Counted from the first letter of the stretch, positions 56,101 to 64,000 are shown. The stretch is 64,000 nucleotides of DNA from Flavimaribacter sediminis (GCF_019492055.1 NZ_JAICBX010000002.1:682001-746000); one strand, 5' to 3'. Made by a program: numbers and translations. The notes: generated from the sequence alone by a model not told the origin.

Positions 56101-56949
56101 ATGCAGGGTTTCGGCGTTCACACAAGCATGTGGACAATGCACTGGGACCGAGACGGGGCCGAAGTCACCATTCCGGCGGCTGCGCGCTACGGGATGGATT
56201 TCATCGAGATCGCGCTTCTGGATACTTCGGTCGTCGACACGGCACACACACGTTCTCTGCTGGAAAAGCACGATCTGCGAGCCGTGTGCTCGCTTGGTTT
56301 GCCAAAGGAGAACTGGTGTTCGGTCAATCCCGAAGGCGCAATCGCGCATCTTAAAGACGCAATGGACACCGCCAAGGCAATGGGAGCCGAAGCGCTGTCC
56401 GGCGTGACCTTCGGCGGTATCGGCGAACGCACCGGTCTTCCTCCGACACAGCCAGAATATGACAATGTCGCGCGCGCGCTTGAGGCGGCCGCCGGACACG
56501 CCAGACGTCTCGGCATCGGCTTCGGAATTGAACCGGTCAACAGGTACGAGAATCACCTGATAAACACTGCATGGCAGGCGCGCGACATGATCGAGAGGAT
56601 CGGCGCCGACAACATCTTCATACACCTCGACACCTACCATATGAATATCGAGGAAAAGGGGATCGCCAACGGCATACTCGACGCCCGCGACCACCTTCGT
56701 TACATCCACTTGTCTGAAAGCGACCGTGGAACGCCCGGAGAAGGATGTTGTGACTGGGACGCGGTGTTCGGCGCGCTGGCGGCGATCGGTTACAAGGGTG
56801 GCATGGCGATGGAAAGCTTTATCAACATGCCCCCGCAACTGGCATACGGTCTGTCCGTCTGGCGTCCGGTGGCCAACAGCTTCGAGGAAGTGATGGATCG
56901 TGGCCTGCCCTTCCTCCGCAACAAGGCCCGTCAATATCGGCTCATCTGA
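56101..56949 (+). CDS. Sugar 3-epimerase / isomerase (D-tagatose 3-epimerase family TIM barrel)
   Basis: 282 residues. Metal and catalytic residues of the family are visible in order: Glu in FGIEPVNRYENH, Asp and His in HLDTYHMNIEE, His and Glu in IHLSESDRGTPGEG, and the final Glu in AMESFIN. It epimerises ketoses at C3 (for example ribulose-xylulose or psicose-fructose), so ketoses from several polyols can enter one kinase. Last gene of the polyol operon. Confidence 0.9.
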   Translation: MQGFGVHTSMWTMHWDRDGAEVTIPAAARYGMDFIEIALLDTSVVDTAHTRSLLEKHDLRAVCSLGLPKENWCSVNPEGAIAHLKDAMDTAKAMGAEALSGVTFGGIGERTGLPPTQPEYDNVARALEAAAGHARRLGIGFGIEPVNRYENHLINTAWQARDMIERIGADNIFIHLDTYHMNIEEKGIANGILDARDHLRYIHLSESDRGTPGEGCCDWDAVFGALAAIGYKGGMAMESFINMPPQLAYGLSVWRPVANSFEEVMDRGLPFLRNKARQYRLI

Positions 56950-57082
56950 AATCCGTAAGCGTTCGAGGCGCGACACCAGCTGAGTTCTGTTGGCGCCGGG
57001 AGCCGGATGACGGTAGAACCGATTCGTTTCAACCTTATCAGGTCCCTCCGCATTCACATGACAGCGGGAGGCAAGAGAGAAG

Positions 57083-57757
57083 ATGAAATACACTTGGATC
57101 GACAGTTTCGAGGGGCTGAGCCGGTTGCCGGCCGACATACGCGCGGAGCTCGAATCGGGTGGCCAGATCATCTCGGTTCCGGCTGGAACCCAGATATTCG
57201 CGCCGGGCCAGTCATCCGACAATCTGCTGCTGTTGCTTGAAGGCACCGTCAGGGTACAGCAGAAATCTGAAACCGGGCGCGAAGTTTTCCTTTACCGGGT
57301 GCATGCGGGAGAAAGCTGCGTGCTGACCACCGCCTGCATGCTGGCTCATGAAGATTATTCCGCAGACGGAATAGCAGAAACCGACGTTTCCGCCGTCGCC
57401 ATCCCGCGAGCGACGTTCGATGAACTCGTCGCGAAATCGAAGACGTTTCGAGAGTTCGTCTTCGCGGCGTACTCCAGACGGATAACCGATCTCTTCACTC
57501 TCATCGACGACATCGTATTCCAGCGCGTGGATGTGCGCCTGGCTTCCCGCCTGCTGGAACTGGCGAACCCTGATGATGTTGTCAACGCCACGCACGCCGT
57601 GCTCGCCACAGAACTCGGAACGGCGCGGGAAGTGGTTTCCAGAACATTGTCGGAGTTTCAGCGCCGGGGATGGATCGAGCAGTCTCGCGGCGAGGTGCGC
57701 CTGACAGGACGCTCCGGCCTCGCGCGACTGGTCAAGTCGTCAGGCGCACATAGCTGA
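57083..57757 (+). CDS. Crp/Fnr-family transcriptional regulator next to sulfur genes
   Basis: 224 residues: cyclic-nucleotide-binding-like beta-roll (about 20-120) and winged HTH (VLATELGTAREVVSRTLSEFQRRGWIEQ). No FNR-type cysteine cluster at the N-terminus, but two cysteines C79 and C85 sit in the roll in GESCVLTTACML. Such a pair next to persulfide genes suggests redox or persulfide sensing; that is inference. A dyad placed as a class II activator site lies before the downstream operon. Confidence 0.9.
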   Translation: MKYTWIDSFEGLSRLPADIRAELESGGQIISVPAGTQIFAPGQSSDNLLLLLEGTVRVQQKSETGREVFLYRVHAGESCVLTTACMLAHEDYSADGIAETDVSAVAIPRATFDELVAKSKTFREFVFAAYSRRITDLFTLIDDIVFQRVDVRLASRLLELANPDDVVNATHAVLATELGTAREVVSRTLSEFQRRGWIEQSRGEVRLTGRSGLARLVKSSGAHS

Positions 57758-57790
57758 TCAATCTCCGCTTCCGTCTCCACGATCCGTTTT

Positions 57791-57832
57791 GTGACTATGT
57801 CACCGACACGGCGAGCCACGCCATGCGATAAT
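57791..57832 (+). promoter_or_regulatory. Candidate Crp/Fnr class II-activated promoter of the sulfur operon
   Basis: A perfect dyad GTGAC-TAT-GTCAC (57791-57803) is followed by an extended -10 element TGCGATAAT (57824-57832) with only a poor -35 match (CCGACA). A start six or seven bases past the -10 puts the dyad centre (57797) about 41-42 bases upstream, the usual class II Crp/Fnr activator position. Confidence 0.65.
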
Positions 57833-57869
57833 CAGCGCGTTGTTTTTCGATGGAGTATGGAGTGAGGAC

Positions 57870-58082
57870 ATGTCCACAAATATGGGAATGATTGACCGCG
57901 TACTGCGTCTGGTCATTGCAGCGGCGCTGCTTTTTGGTGCATTCGGCGCGACGTCGCCGTTTTCGGGCGCCCTGTTCTGGCTCGCGGTGATCGTCGCCGT
58001 CGTTTTCGTGATCACGGCGCTGGCGGGCTTTTGCCCGCTTTACCGGGTCATTGGCTTGAGCACCTGCCGGACCGCCAAATGA
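57870..58082 (+). CDS. DUF2892 small inner-membrane protein (YgaP-like membrane part)
   Basis: 70 residues from the ATG at 57870 (GTGAGGA just before). Two hydrophobic helices (VLRLVIAAALLFGAFG and LAVIVAVVFVITALAGFCPLYRVIG) and the typical CPLY/C pattern of DUF2892. Proteins of this type often accompany rhodanese or YeeE genes in sulfur handling. Its stop overlaps the next start by 4 bases. Confidence 0.88.
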   Translation: MSTNMGMIDRVLRLVIAAALLFGAFGATSPFSGALFWLAVIVAVVFVITALAGFCPLYRVIGLSTCRTAK

Positions 58083-58513
58083 TCGAAACCGCATTCACGC
58101 CCTGGGCGTCGCTGGCGGGCGGCGCGCTTATCGGAATCGCCTCGATCCTCCTGATGCTGTTCATTGGCCGGATCATGGGAGCCACAGGCATTCTCGCCGG
58201 GTTCTTTCAGCCGTCGTCCGCGTCCGATTTTGCATGGCGCGCGGCGCTGTTGGCCGGCATGGTCACAGGCCCCGCGATCGTCTGGCTGGTTTCCGGCGAG
58301 ATGCCCGCCGTGGAGACGCCGATGTCAACCGCAGCTCTTGTGGTCGGCGGCCTTATTGTCGGGGTTGGCGTGACGTTAGGCTCCGGCTGCACTTCCGGGC
58401 ACGGCGTATGCGGGATGGCCCGTCTCAGCCCCCGGTCCATCGTTGCGACGCTGACCTTCATGGCCTCCACCTTCGCAACCGTGTTCATCATCCGCCACAT
58501 GATCGGCGCCTGA
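58079..58513 (+). CDS. YeeE/YedE-family sulfur transport protein, half-size
   Basis: 144 residues from the ATG at 58079 (ATGA overlap with DUF2892). Four transmembrane segments and the conserved SGCTSGHGVCGMARLSPRS motif with two cysteines thought to relay thiosulfate or sulfide sulfur. It is half of a full YeeE; the second half is the next gene. Confidence 0.9.
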   Translation: MIETAFTPWASLAGGALIGIASILLMLFIGRIMGATGILAGFFQPSSASDFAWRAALLAGMVTGPAIVWLVSGEMPAVETPMSTAALVVGGLIVGVGVTLGSGCTSGHGVCGMARLSPRSIVATLTFMASTFATVFIIRHMIGA

Positions 58514-58517
58514 AACC

Positions 58518-58961
58518 ATGAAACTGATCGCAACCTACCTGATTGGCGTCGTCTTCGGCGTCGGGATTTCGATCTCCGGCATGGCGAACCCCGCGAAAGT
58601 GCTTAATTTCTTTGATATTGCGGGCGAGTGGGATCCATCGCTGATCCTCGTTATGGGCGGTGCGCTTATAACGACATTGGTTGGATACAAACTGGTTTTC
58701 GGACGCAACGCTCCCATATACGAACCACATTTCTATCTGCCCGGGTCGCGCAGTATCGATGCAAAACTTGTCGGCGGATCGGCCGTCTTCGGCATTGGCT
58801 GGGGCATTTCGGGCTTCTGTCCGGGAGGCGCCCTGCCAGCGCTTGGAACGGGCCGCTGGGAGGTCTTCGTCTTTACAATTGCCCTCGTGGCGGGAATCTT
58901 CCTTGCCAGGCTCCTGCCAAATTTCAGCGTGCGCAAGGAAGCAAAAGCCGCGCGCATCTAG
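58518..58961 (+). CDS. YeeE/YedE-family (DUF6691-type) sulfur transport protein, second half
   Basis: 147 residues, four transmembrane segments, GIGWGISGFCPGGALPALGTG carries the conserved cysteine. Starts 4 bases after its partner; together they match a full-length YeeE, as in PmpAB-like pairs. Predicted inner-membrane uptake or release of a reduced sulfur compound. Confidence 0.88.
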   Translation: MKLIATYLIGVVFGVGISISGMANPAKVLNFFDIAGEWDPSLILVMGGALITTLVGYKLVFGRNAPIYEPHFYLPGSRSIDAKLVGGSAVFGIGWGISGFCPGGALPALGTGRWEVFVFTIALVAGIFLARLLPNFSVRKEAKAARI

Positions 58962-58986
58962 TCGTCAAAAAGAGAGGAAACAGAAA

Positions 58987-59934
58987 ATGCAGTTCCACCC
59001 GGCATCTTCCAATCCCGGCAGCCCGAATGTCGCCGCCTTTTATGAAAGCGCCAGCGGATCATGGCAATATGTGGCCTGGTGTCCGCAGACGCGCAAAGCC
59101 GTGATCATCGATCCCGTACTTGATTTCGATCCAGCCGCAGGCGCGACCTGGACCTACAGCGCGGACGAAATTCTGGCGTATGTCGCCAATGAAAACCTGG
59201 ACGTGGAATGGGTTCTCGACACGCATCCCCACGCCGATCATTTTTCATCCGCCAATTACATCAAAGAAAAACTGGGCGACGCGCCCAGGCAGGCGATCGG
59301 CAAACGGGTTCTGAAGGTTCAGGAGATCTGGTCGGATATGTATGCGGACGAGAGTCTGCAGGGCCATCCCGAGTATTGGGACCAGCTTTTCGAGCCGGGC
59401 GACAGCATCACAGTTGGCAATTGCAATATTGATATTACGCTATCAACGGGTCACACGCTGGCCTCGGTCACCTACACGATGGGCGACGCGGTTTTCGCGC
59501 ATGACACATTCATGATGCCCGATAGCGGAACATCGCGTTGCGATTTTCCGGGCGGCTCTTCCGCTGAAATGTGGGAAACGCTACAGGCGATCCTTGCCAA
59601 TCCGGGAGACAGCCGGATTTTCGTCGGCCATGATTACTGCAAGGGCGGACGTGAGGAAGCATGCATGGCCACCGTCGCAGAACACAAAGCCTCAAACATA
59701 CACGTAAAGGATGGCATAAGCCGCGAAGAGTATATCGAGACGCGCGATACACGCGACGCGACGCTACCGTTGCCGAACCGTATGCTCTACGCCCTCCAGG
59801 TGAATATTCGCGGCGGCAGGCTTCCGGAGGAAGACGCAAAAGGCCGGGCGGTTCTGAGCGTGCCGCTTAATAGGTTTACGTCGAAACTCGCAAAAACGTT
59901 TGGCTCCGAAGACGAAAAGGCGGCGGCCGAATAG
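58987..59934 (+). CDS. MBL-fold persulfide dioxygenase-like hydrolase (ETHE1/Blh type)
   Basis: 315 residues from the ATG at 58987 (GAGAGGAAAC upstream). Metallo-beta-lactamase motif THPHADH, further ligands H in STGHTLASV, D in FAHDTFM and H in VGHDYC. The pattern matches bacterial persulfide dioxygenases that oxidise glutathione persulfide to sulfite. With two YeeE halves and a sulfate permease nearby, the operon probably detoxifies or uses sulfide-derived sulfur. Confidence 0.9.
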   Translation: MQFHPASSNPGSPNVAAFYESASGSWQYVAWCPQTRKAVIIDPVLDFDPAAGATWTYSADEILAYVANENLDVEWVLDTHPHADHFSSANYIKEKLGDAPRQAIGKRVLKVQEIWSDMYADESLQGHPEYWDQLFEPGDSITVGNCNIDITLSTGHTLASVTYTMGDAVFAHDTFMMPDSGTSRCDFPGGSSAEMWETLQAILANPGDSRIFVGHDYCKGGREEACMATVAEHKASNIHVKDGISREEYIETRDTRDATLPLPNRMLYALQVNIRGGRLPEEDAKGRAVLSVPLNRFTSKLAKTFGSEDEKAAAE

Positions 59935-59944
59935 GTTCAGTTCC

Positions 59945-59971
59945 CCGGATCCGGACGACTTCCGGATCCGG
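59945..59971 (+). terminator. Hairpin after the persulfide dioxygenase gene
   Basis: Perfect 11-bp stem CCGGATCCGGA / TCCGGATCCGG with a 5-base loop, 10 bases past the stop. Followed by AAACGTTT rather than a T-run, so a terminator of moderate strength. Confidence 0.65.
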
Positions 59972-60087
59972 AAACGTTTGGATCGGCGCACTTTTCAGGT
60001 CTCTGCAGACTGACCGAAAATCCGGGTCATATACACTGCGCTTCCGTGGATTGGTCCTCCCATGTGACACAAAAGCAGAGGCGCAGA

Positions 60088-61842
60088 ATGATCGATCAAC
60101 TCAGCCGCTATGTCCCCGTCCTCGTTTGGGCCCGGGCCTATAACCGACAGACTTTTTCCAACGACATGATCGCGGCAGTTATCGTCACGATCATGCTGAT
60201 CCCGCAATCGCTTGCTTACGCGATGCTGGCCGGCCTTCCACCCGAAGCTGGCATCTACGCCTCGATCGTTCCCATCATCCTGTACGCGATATTCGGCACG
60301 AGCCGCGCGCTGGCCGTCGGGCCAGTCGCCGTCGTTTCACTCCTGACCGCGTCGGCGATCGGACAGGTCGCGGAACAGGGCACAGCGGGCTACGCAGCGG
60401 CTGCGCTTACCCTCGCATTTCTTTCGGGCGGCTTTCTTCTGATGCTGGGCGTGTTCCGGCTGGGTTTCCTGGCCAATTTTCTCAGTCACCCGGTCATCGC
60501 CGGCTTCATTGCCGCTTCGGGCATTCTGATTGCGACGAGCCAGTTGAAACACATCCTTGGCGTCAGCGCCGGCGGGCGCACACTGCCTGAAATGCTGGGT
60601 TCGATCGTCGCGAATCTCTCGCAGCTCAACAGCGTCACGCTCGCAATAGGCGTGCTGGCGACCGGCTTCCTGTTCTGGATTCGCAACAACCTGAAAGCGA
60701 CGCTCAAAAGGCTCGGAGCGCCGGATCTCCTCGCGGATATCTCCACGAAGGCCGGTCCTGTCGTCGCCGTTGTGGCGACAACCCTCGCCGTCTGGGGATT
60801 CGATTTGGCCGATCGGGGCGTAAAGATTGTCGGCGAAGTCCCTCAGAGCCTGCCGCCGCTCACTCTGCCGGATTTCTCGCCTGCTCTGCTGGAAGCGCTG
60901 CTCGCGCCCGCGATCCTCATCTCAATCATCGGATTTGTCGAAAGCGTCTCGGTCGCACAGACCCTGGCCGCGAAGAAACGTCAAAGGGTAAATCCGGACC
61001 AGGAACTGATCGGCCTCGGCGCCGCCAACCTCGGCGCTGCATTTACCGGCGGCTACCCGGTTACCGGCGGTTTCGCCCGGTCGGTTGTCAATTTCGACGC
61101 GGGAGCCGAAACGCCTGCAGCAGGCGCGTTCACTGCCATTGGTCTCACCATTGCCGCTATAGCGCTGACGCCGCTGGTCTACTACCTTCCGAACGCGACG
61201 CTTGCAGCCACGATCATCGTCGCGGTCCTTGGTCTTGTGGACCTGTCCATCCTGAAAAAGACCTGGAACTATTCGCGCGCGGATTTCACGGCGGTCGCCG
61301 CAACGATCGTGCTCACATTGGGACTGGGAGTGGAACTGGGAGTCGCGGCTGGCGTTGCGATTTCGGTTCTCCTTCAACTCTACAAGACATCGCGTCCGCA
61401 TGTGGCCGAGGTGGGCCTCGTTCCCGGAACCCAGCACTTCCGCAACATTCTGCGCCACAAGGTCGAAACCGATCCGACCCTCCTGACACTTCGCGTGGAC
61501 GAAAGCCTGTATTTCGTGAACACCCGTTTCCTCGAGGAAATGATTGAACACCGCATCATTGACGGCAATGGACTTCGTAACGTCGTGCTGATGTTTTCCG
61601 CCGTCAACGAGGTGGACTATTCGGCTCTCGAAAGCCTTGAATCCATCAATCACCGCCTGGTTGAAATGGGAATCGGCCTTCATCTCTCCGAGGTCAAGGG
61701 ACCGGTTATGGACCGTCTGAAACGATCACATTTTATCGATCAGCTGAATGGTCGAATATTTATGTCTCAATATGACGCCTGGACTGCTTTTGCATCGCAG
61801 CCGGTTTCGGGCGATATCAAAGAAACCCGGATCGGAACCTGA
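60088..61842 (+). CDS. SulP-family anion permease with STAS domain
   Basis: 584 residues from the ATG at 60088 (AGAGG upstream); a GTG at 60046 gives 14 more residues but lacks a ribosome site. A long membrane domain (about 10-430) opens with the SulP signature PQSLAYAMLAGLPPEAGIYASIVPIILYAI, followed by a cytoplasmic STAS domain (about 440-560). Transports sulfate or another anion. Its place after persulfide oxidation genes suggests sulfite/sulfate movement, but the preceding hairpin makes it a separate transcript. Confidence 0.92.
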   Translation: MIDQLSRYVPVLVWARAYNRQTFSNDMIAAVIVTIMLIPQSLAYAMLAGLPPEAGIYASIVPIILYAIFGTSRALAVGPVAVVSLLTASAIGQVAEQGTAGYAAAALTLAFLSGGFLLMLGVFRLGFLANFLSHPVIAGFIAASGILIATSQLKHILGVSAGGRTLPEMLGSIVANLSQLNSVTLAIGVLATGFLFWIRNNLKATLKRLGAPDLLADISTKAGPVVAVVATTLAVWGFDLADRGVKIVGEVPQSLPPLTLPDFSPALLEALLAPAILISIIGFVESVSVAQTLAAKKRQRVNPDQELIGLGAANLGAAFTGGYPVTGGFARSVVNFDAGAETPAAGAFTAIGLTIAAIALTPLVYYLPNATLAATIIVAVLGLVDLSILKKTWNYSRADFTAVAATIVLTLGLGVELGVAAGVAISVLLQLYKTSRPHVAEVGLVPGTQHFRNILRHKVETDPTLLTLRVDESLYFVNTRFLEEMIEHRIIDGNGLRNVVLMFSAVNEVDYSALESLESINHRLVEMGIGLHLSEVKGPVMDRLKRSHFIDQLNGRIFMSQYDAWTAFASQPVSGDIKETRIGT

Positions 61843-61946
61843 AATTGATCTCGTGAGGCGCGTAGTTGTCATGGTGTGCGCCCCTGGGAGTGGACAAATC
61901 GGATTGAGGAATTGACCAGCCCGTCGGGTTTTCGGAGAGAAGACCC

Positions 61947-62213
61947 ATGGCAAGATATCGCAGTCACAGTATCGAATTTAAGCGTCAGGTCGCGCAGGAG
62001 TATCTCGCCGGCGAAACGCTGCACGGATTGGCAAAGCGCCATGATGTCCAGCGCCAGCTGATCCGTGTTTGGGTCCGCAAGTATAAGGAAGGCGCCTTCG
62101 ACGTAGATGCGCAGGCGGCCGACCTGCTCCAGGAATACGAAACCCGGATCGCCGCGCTGGAACGCCTCGTCGGCAAGCAGGCTCTGGAACTGGAGTTCCT
62201 AAGGGGGCTCTAA
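61947..62213 (+). pseudogene. IS3-family transposase OrfA, frameshifted near its 3' end
   Basis: 88 residues up to the stop: HTH_8-type domain (RQVAQEYLAGETLHGLAKRHDVQRQLIRVW) and the leucine-zipper end (YETRIAALERLVGKQALELEFLRG). Relatives continue GALKN...; here a run of five G (62203-62207) seems one short, so the frame hits TAA. With one more G it would read on into the LKNAPRP-like tail and meet A AAA AAC, the usual -1 slip site into OrfB. So the programmed frameshift can no longer work. Confidence 0.8.
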
Positions 62214-62535
62214 AAAACGCACCACGGCCGATAAGCGGAAATACGTCCGTTGTCACCGGCCCCGCGGCATCTCCGTCGCGGAAGGATGCCGATTGATGGG
62301 GATCGCGCGCTCCACCTACTATGACCGCCCGAAGAGGCGTGCCGACGACACTGCAATCGCGGAGACCATGTTCGCCATCGGCGATGAATTCGAATCCTGC
62401 GGATATCGCCGCGTCGGTGCGGTCCTGCGCCAACAGGGCATTGTCGTCAATCACAAGACGATCCGGCGCCTGATTCGCGAATACGATCTGCATCCGAAGA
62501 CCGGACGCCGCTTCGTTGCCACGACCGACAGCAAT
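62212..62535 (+). pseudogene. IS3-family transposase OrfB, truncated before the integrase core
   Basis: The frame from the A-run gives a short leader, then RGISVAEGCRLMGIARSTYYDRPKR and the HTH_21 part CGYRRVGAVLRQQGIVVNHKTIRRLIREYDLHPKTGRRFVATTDSN. It then loses similarity where relatives would continue into the DDE integrase domain; none of that domain follows. So the element is a dead left-end fragment. Exact ends and inverted repeats were not found. Confidence 0.8.
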
Positions 62536-62704
62536 GAGCACGAAGGAGACGTTCATTCAACGATAGCCTGACATCGCCGCCGCCCGCCAAAAGGGCGCTC
62601 GCCGGTCGGTCTCTGCGGACGCAAGCGCAATACTCGCATTTGTTGTTGCTGGGCCGGCTGTCGCCATGCTCGTCACCAAGCTTGACGAAGACACCCGCCA
62701 CTGA
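62534..62704 (+). pseudogene. Possible broken small membrane-protein gene beside the IS remnant
   Basis: From an ATG at 62534 the frame has an in-frame TAG at 62564, then 45 codons to TGA at 62702 with a hydrophobic stretch (AILAFVVAGPAVAMLVTKL). It may be the tail of a small membrane protein gene whose start was lost when the IS fragment was joined here, or chance. It ends 21 bases before a well-supported small gene. Confidence 0.25.
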
Positions 62705-62725
62705 GGCATTGCGAGGAGAATCACC

Positions 62726-62878
62726 ATGTTCAAGGCCAACCGCTTTTTTCGGAGGGACTGCGGCATCGAGATGTCCCGACGACGTCAGAGACAGCATCTG
62801 GGCGATCTGTCCAGCCACCTGTTGCGCGACATTGGCATGACGATCCGCGTCAGCGACCGGCACTGGCGGGACAGGTAG
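62726..62878 (+). CDS. Small DUF1127 (YjiS-like) protein
   Basis: 50 residues from an ATG preceded by GAGGAGA at ideal spacing. The C-terminal half RRRQRQHLGDLSSHLLRDIGMT fits the DUF1127 hallmark (L-x2-Ls-x2-LL-x-DIG). Family members are Arg-rich, often stress or phosphate/RNA related small proteins. It lies between an IS remnant and the convergent E1 beta gene (9 bases from its stop). Confidence 0.75.
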   Translation: MFKANRFFRRDCGIEMSRRRQRQHLGDLSSHLLRDIGMTIRVSDRHWRDR

Positions 62879-62887
62879 TCTGTTTCG

Positions 62888-63880
62888 TCAGGCAGGAATG
62901 GAATGACGGGTCACGCGATGCACCGCTTCGATGATATCCGCAGCATCGGGGAGGTACGCCTTTTCGAGATCCCGGTGGAAGGGAACCGGTACGCGCGGCG
63001 GCGCAACCCGAAGGATCGGCGCCCGTAGCCTGTCAAAGGCCTGTTCGGCAACGACGGAGACGACTTCGTTGTGCGAACCGCCGGTCTTGATCGCCTCGCT
63101 GACGACCACCAGCCGCCCCGTCCTGGATACGGACTCCAGGATCGTTTCCTCGTCCAGGGGAACGATGGTGCGCAGATCGATCACCTCGGCCGAAATTCCC
63201 TCGGCTTCCAGCGTCTCGGCTGCCGCCAGCGATCGTTTGGTCATCAGTGCCGAGGCGACGATTGTCACGTCGGAACCGCGGCGGGGTACGCAAGCCTTAC
63301 CGATCGGCACGACGAATTCGTCATCGTCGGGAACTTCCATCCGGCCGGCATGGTAGAGAGCCATGTGCTCCAGGAACAGCACCGGATTGTTGTCGCGGAT
63401 CGCGGCCCGCATCAGTCCCTTGGCATCGACGGCATTGGACGGGGCGACGATCTTCACACCCGGAATATTCTGCAACCAACTGTGAAAATCGTAGGCGTGG
63501 CCGTGAAAAGGCCCCACTCCGTATTTGGCGCGCATGACCAGCGGCACCGAAATCGCTCCCCCCGAATAGTAGTGCATCGCCCCGGCATCAAGCCCGAATT
63601 GCTGGGTGACGAGTGCAAGGAACTCCAGGAACATAAGATCGACGACCGGCCGCTTGCCGCGCATGGCCGCCCCCACGGCAGCGCCGACGAAGGTGCCTTC
63701 CGAGATCGGCATGTCGATGACCCGTCCTTCCCCACCGAATTCCTCCCAGAGGCCATTGGTGGATTTCAACGGTCCGCCAAAGGTGCCGACATCCTCGCCG
63801 AGAACGAAAACATCCCGGTCCCTGCGCATCTCTTCGGCTATGGCGGTGACACAGGCCTGCTGGAATGTCTGTCTGGTCAT
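62888..63880 (-). CDS. 2-oxoacid dehydrogenase E1 component, beta subunit
   Basis: 330 residues, transketolase-like beta subunit: GEDVGTFGG near the start, RVIDMPISEGTFVGAAVGAAMRGKRPV, then the transketolase C domain (VTIVASALMTKRSLAAAE). Pairs with the alpha subunit immediately upstream (ATGA overlap). Could belong to pyruvate, branched-chain or acetoin dehydrogenase; the E2/E3 genes are outside the window and in this region downstream nothing similar follows. Confidence 0.92.
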   Translation of the reverse strand: MTRQTFQQACVTAIAEEMRRDRDVFVLGEDVGTFGGPLKSTNGLWEEFGGEGRVIDMPISEGTFVGAAVGAAMRGKRPVVDLMFLEFLALVTQQFGLDAGAMHYYSGGAISVPLVMRAKYGVGPFHGHAYDFHSWLQNIPGVKIVAPSNAVDAKGLMRAAIRDNNPVLFLEHMALYHAGRMEVPDDDEFVVPIGKACVPRRGSDVTIVASALMTKRSLAAAETLEAEGISAEVIDLRTIVPLDEETILESVSRTGRLVVVSEAIKTGGSHNEVVSVVAEQAFDRLRAPILRVAPPRVPVPFHRDLEKAYLPDAADIIEAVHRVTRHSIPA

Positions 63881-64000
63881 GGACGCTCTCCTTCACGCGG
63901 CGTATCCGGCGCAAAAACCAGTTCCGGCGCGAGGTCGACAGCCGTCGGCGCAGGATCGGCGAGTGCCCGGTCCATGGCCGTTTGCGCATGTACGCGCGCT
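63877..64000 (-). CDS. 2-oxoacid dehydrogenase E1 component, alpha subunit (C-terminal part only)
   Basis: The last 40 codons (ARVHAQTAMDRALADP through DTPREGERP) of a gene running in from beyond the right edge, ending with a 4-base overlap with the beta-subunit start. The position and end are those expected of an E1 alpha subunit; no catalytic residues are in view. Identification relies mainly on the coupled beta subunit. Confidence 0.7.
   Translation of the reverse strand, partial: ARVHAQTAMDRALADPAPTAVDLAPELVFAPDTPREGERP

Noticed and set aside
58681-58986. Longer version of the MBL persulfide dioxygenase starting at 58681
   Set aside because: The extension overlaps the second YeeE-type gene in another frame; the ATG at 58987 has a good ribosome site and standard family length.

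Overview
The window comes from an alphaproteobacterial chromosome (or large replicon), most likely Rhizobiales/Stappiaceae-like. The basis is GC-rich coding sequence, dense co-directional operons, several LysR genes divergent from the operon they probably control, ABC and TRAP uptake systems, and a carboxyspermidine-type polyamine route. No rRNA, tRNA, CRISPR array or intact prophage was recognised. Genus is not assigned.

Left part (1-16 kb). A LysR gene cut by the window edge is followed by a 340-bp AT-rich intergenic stretch packed with GCAGCA/TGCTGC inverted repeats, lying between two convergent genes. Then, on the minus strand, come pyrC-pyrE-carboxyspermidine dehydrogenase-nspC (pyrimidine plus polyamine synthesis), isochorismatase-SDR-photolyase, and a 1726-residue autotransporter with tandem passenger repeats. 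An L,D-transpeptidase and an OmpA-type lipoprotein follow on the plus strand.

16-26 kb. A minus-strand operon encodes a spermidine/putrescine-type ABC transporter, a class III aminotransferase, a beta-keto acid cleavage enzyme, a GNAT acetyltransferase and an acetylpolyamine-amidohydrolase-like deacetylase. A divergent LysR gene faces it. The set suggests uptake and breakdown of a (possibly acetylated) polyamine-like amine.

26-37 kb. PPK2; a copper module (copA, cueR, two cytochromes c) with two CueR-type 19-bp-spacer promoters; and a type I secretion ABC/adaptor pair facing a secreted Asp-rich three-repeat protein. A decayed tandem copy of the adaptor gene's 3' end lies in between.

37-45 kb. 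A TRAP transporter with a lactonase-like protein, a ThDP enzyme and two SDR-type enzymes, plus a divergent LysR gene: probable sugar-acid catabolism.

45-57 kb. A polyol/rare-sugar locus: CUT1 ABC transporter, SorC-type regulator, polyol dehydrogenases, FGGY kinase of the ribulokinase type, 3-epimerase, SIS isomerase and HAD phosphatase.

57-64 kb. A Crp/Fnr regulator next to a sulfur operon (DUF2892, two half-size YeeE/YedE proteins, persulfide-dioxygenase-like MBL protein) with a candidate class II activator site, then a SulP permease, a frameshifted and truncated IS3-family remnant, a 50-residue DUF1127-like gene, and the E1 beta and E1 alpha (partial) genes of a 2-oxoacid dehydrogenase.
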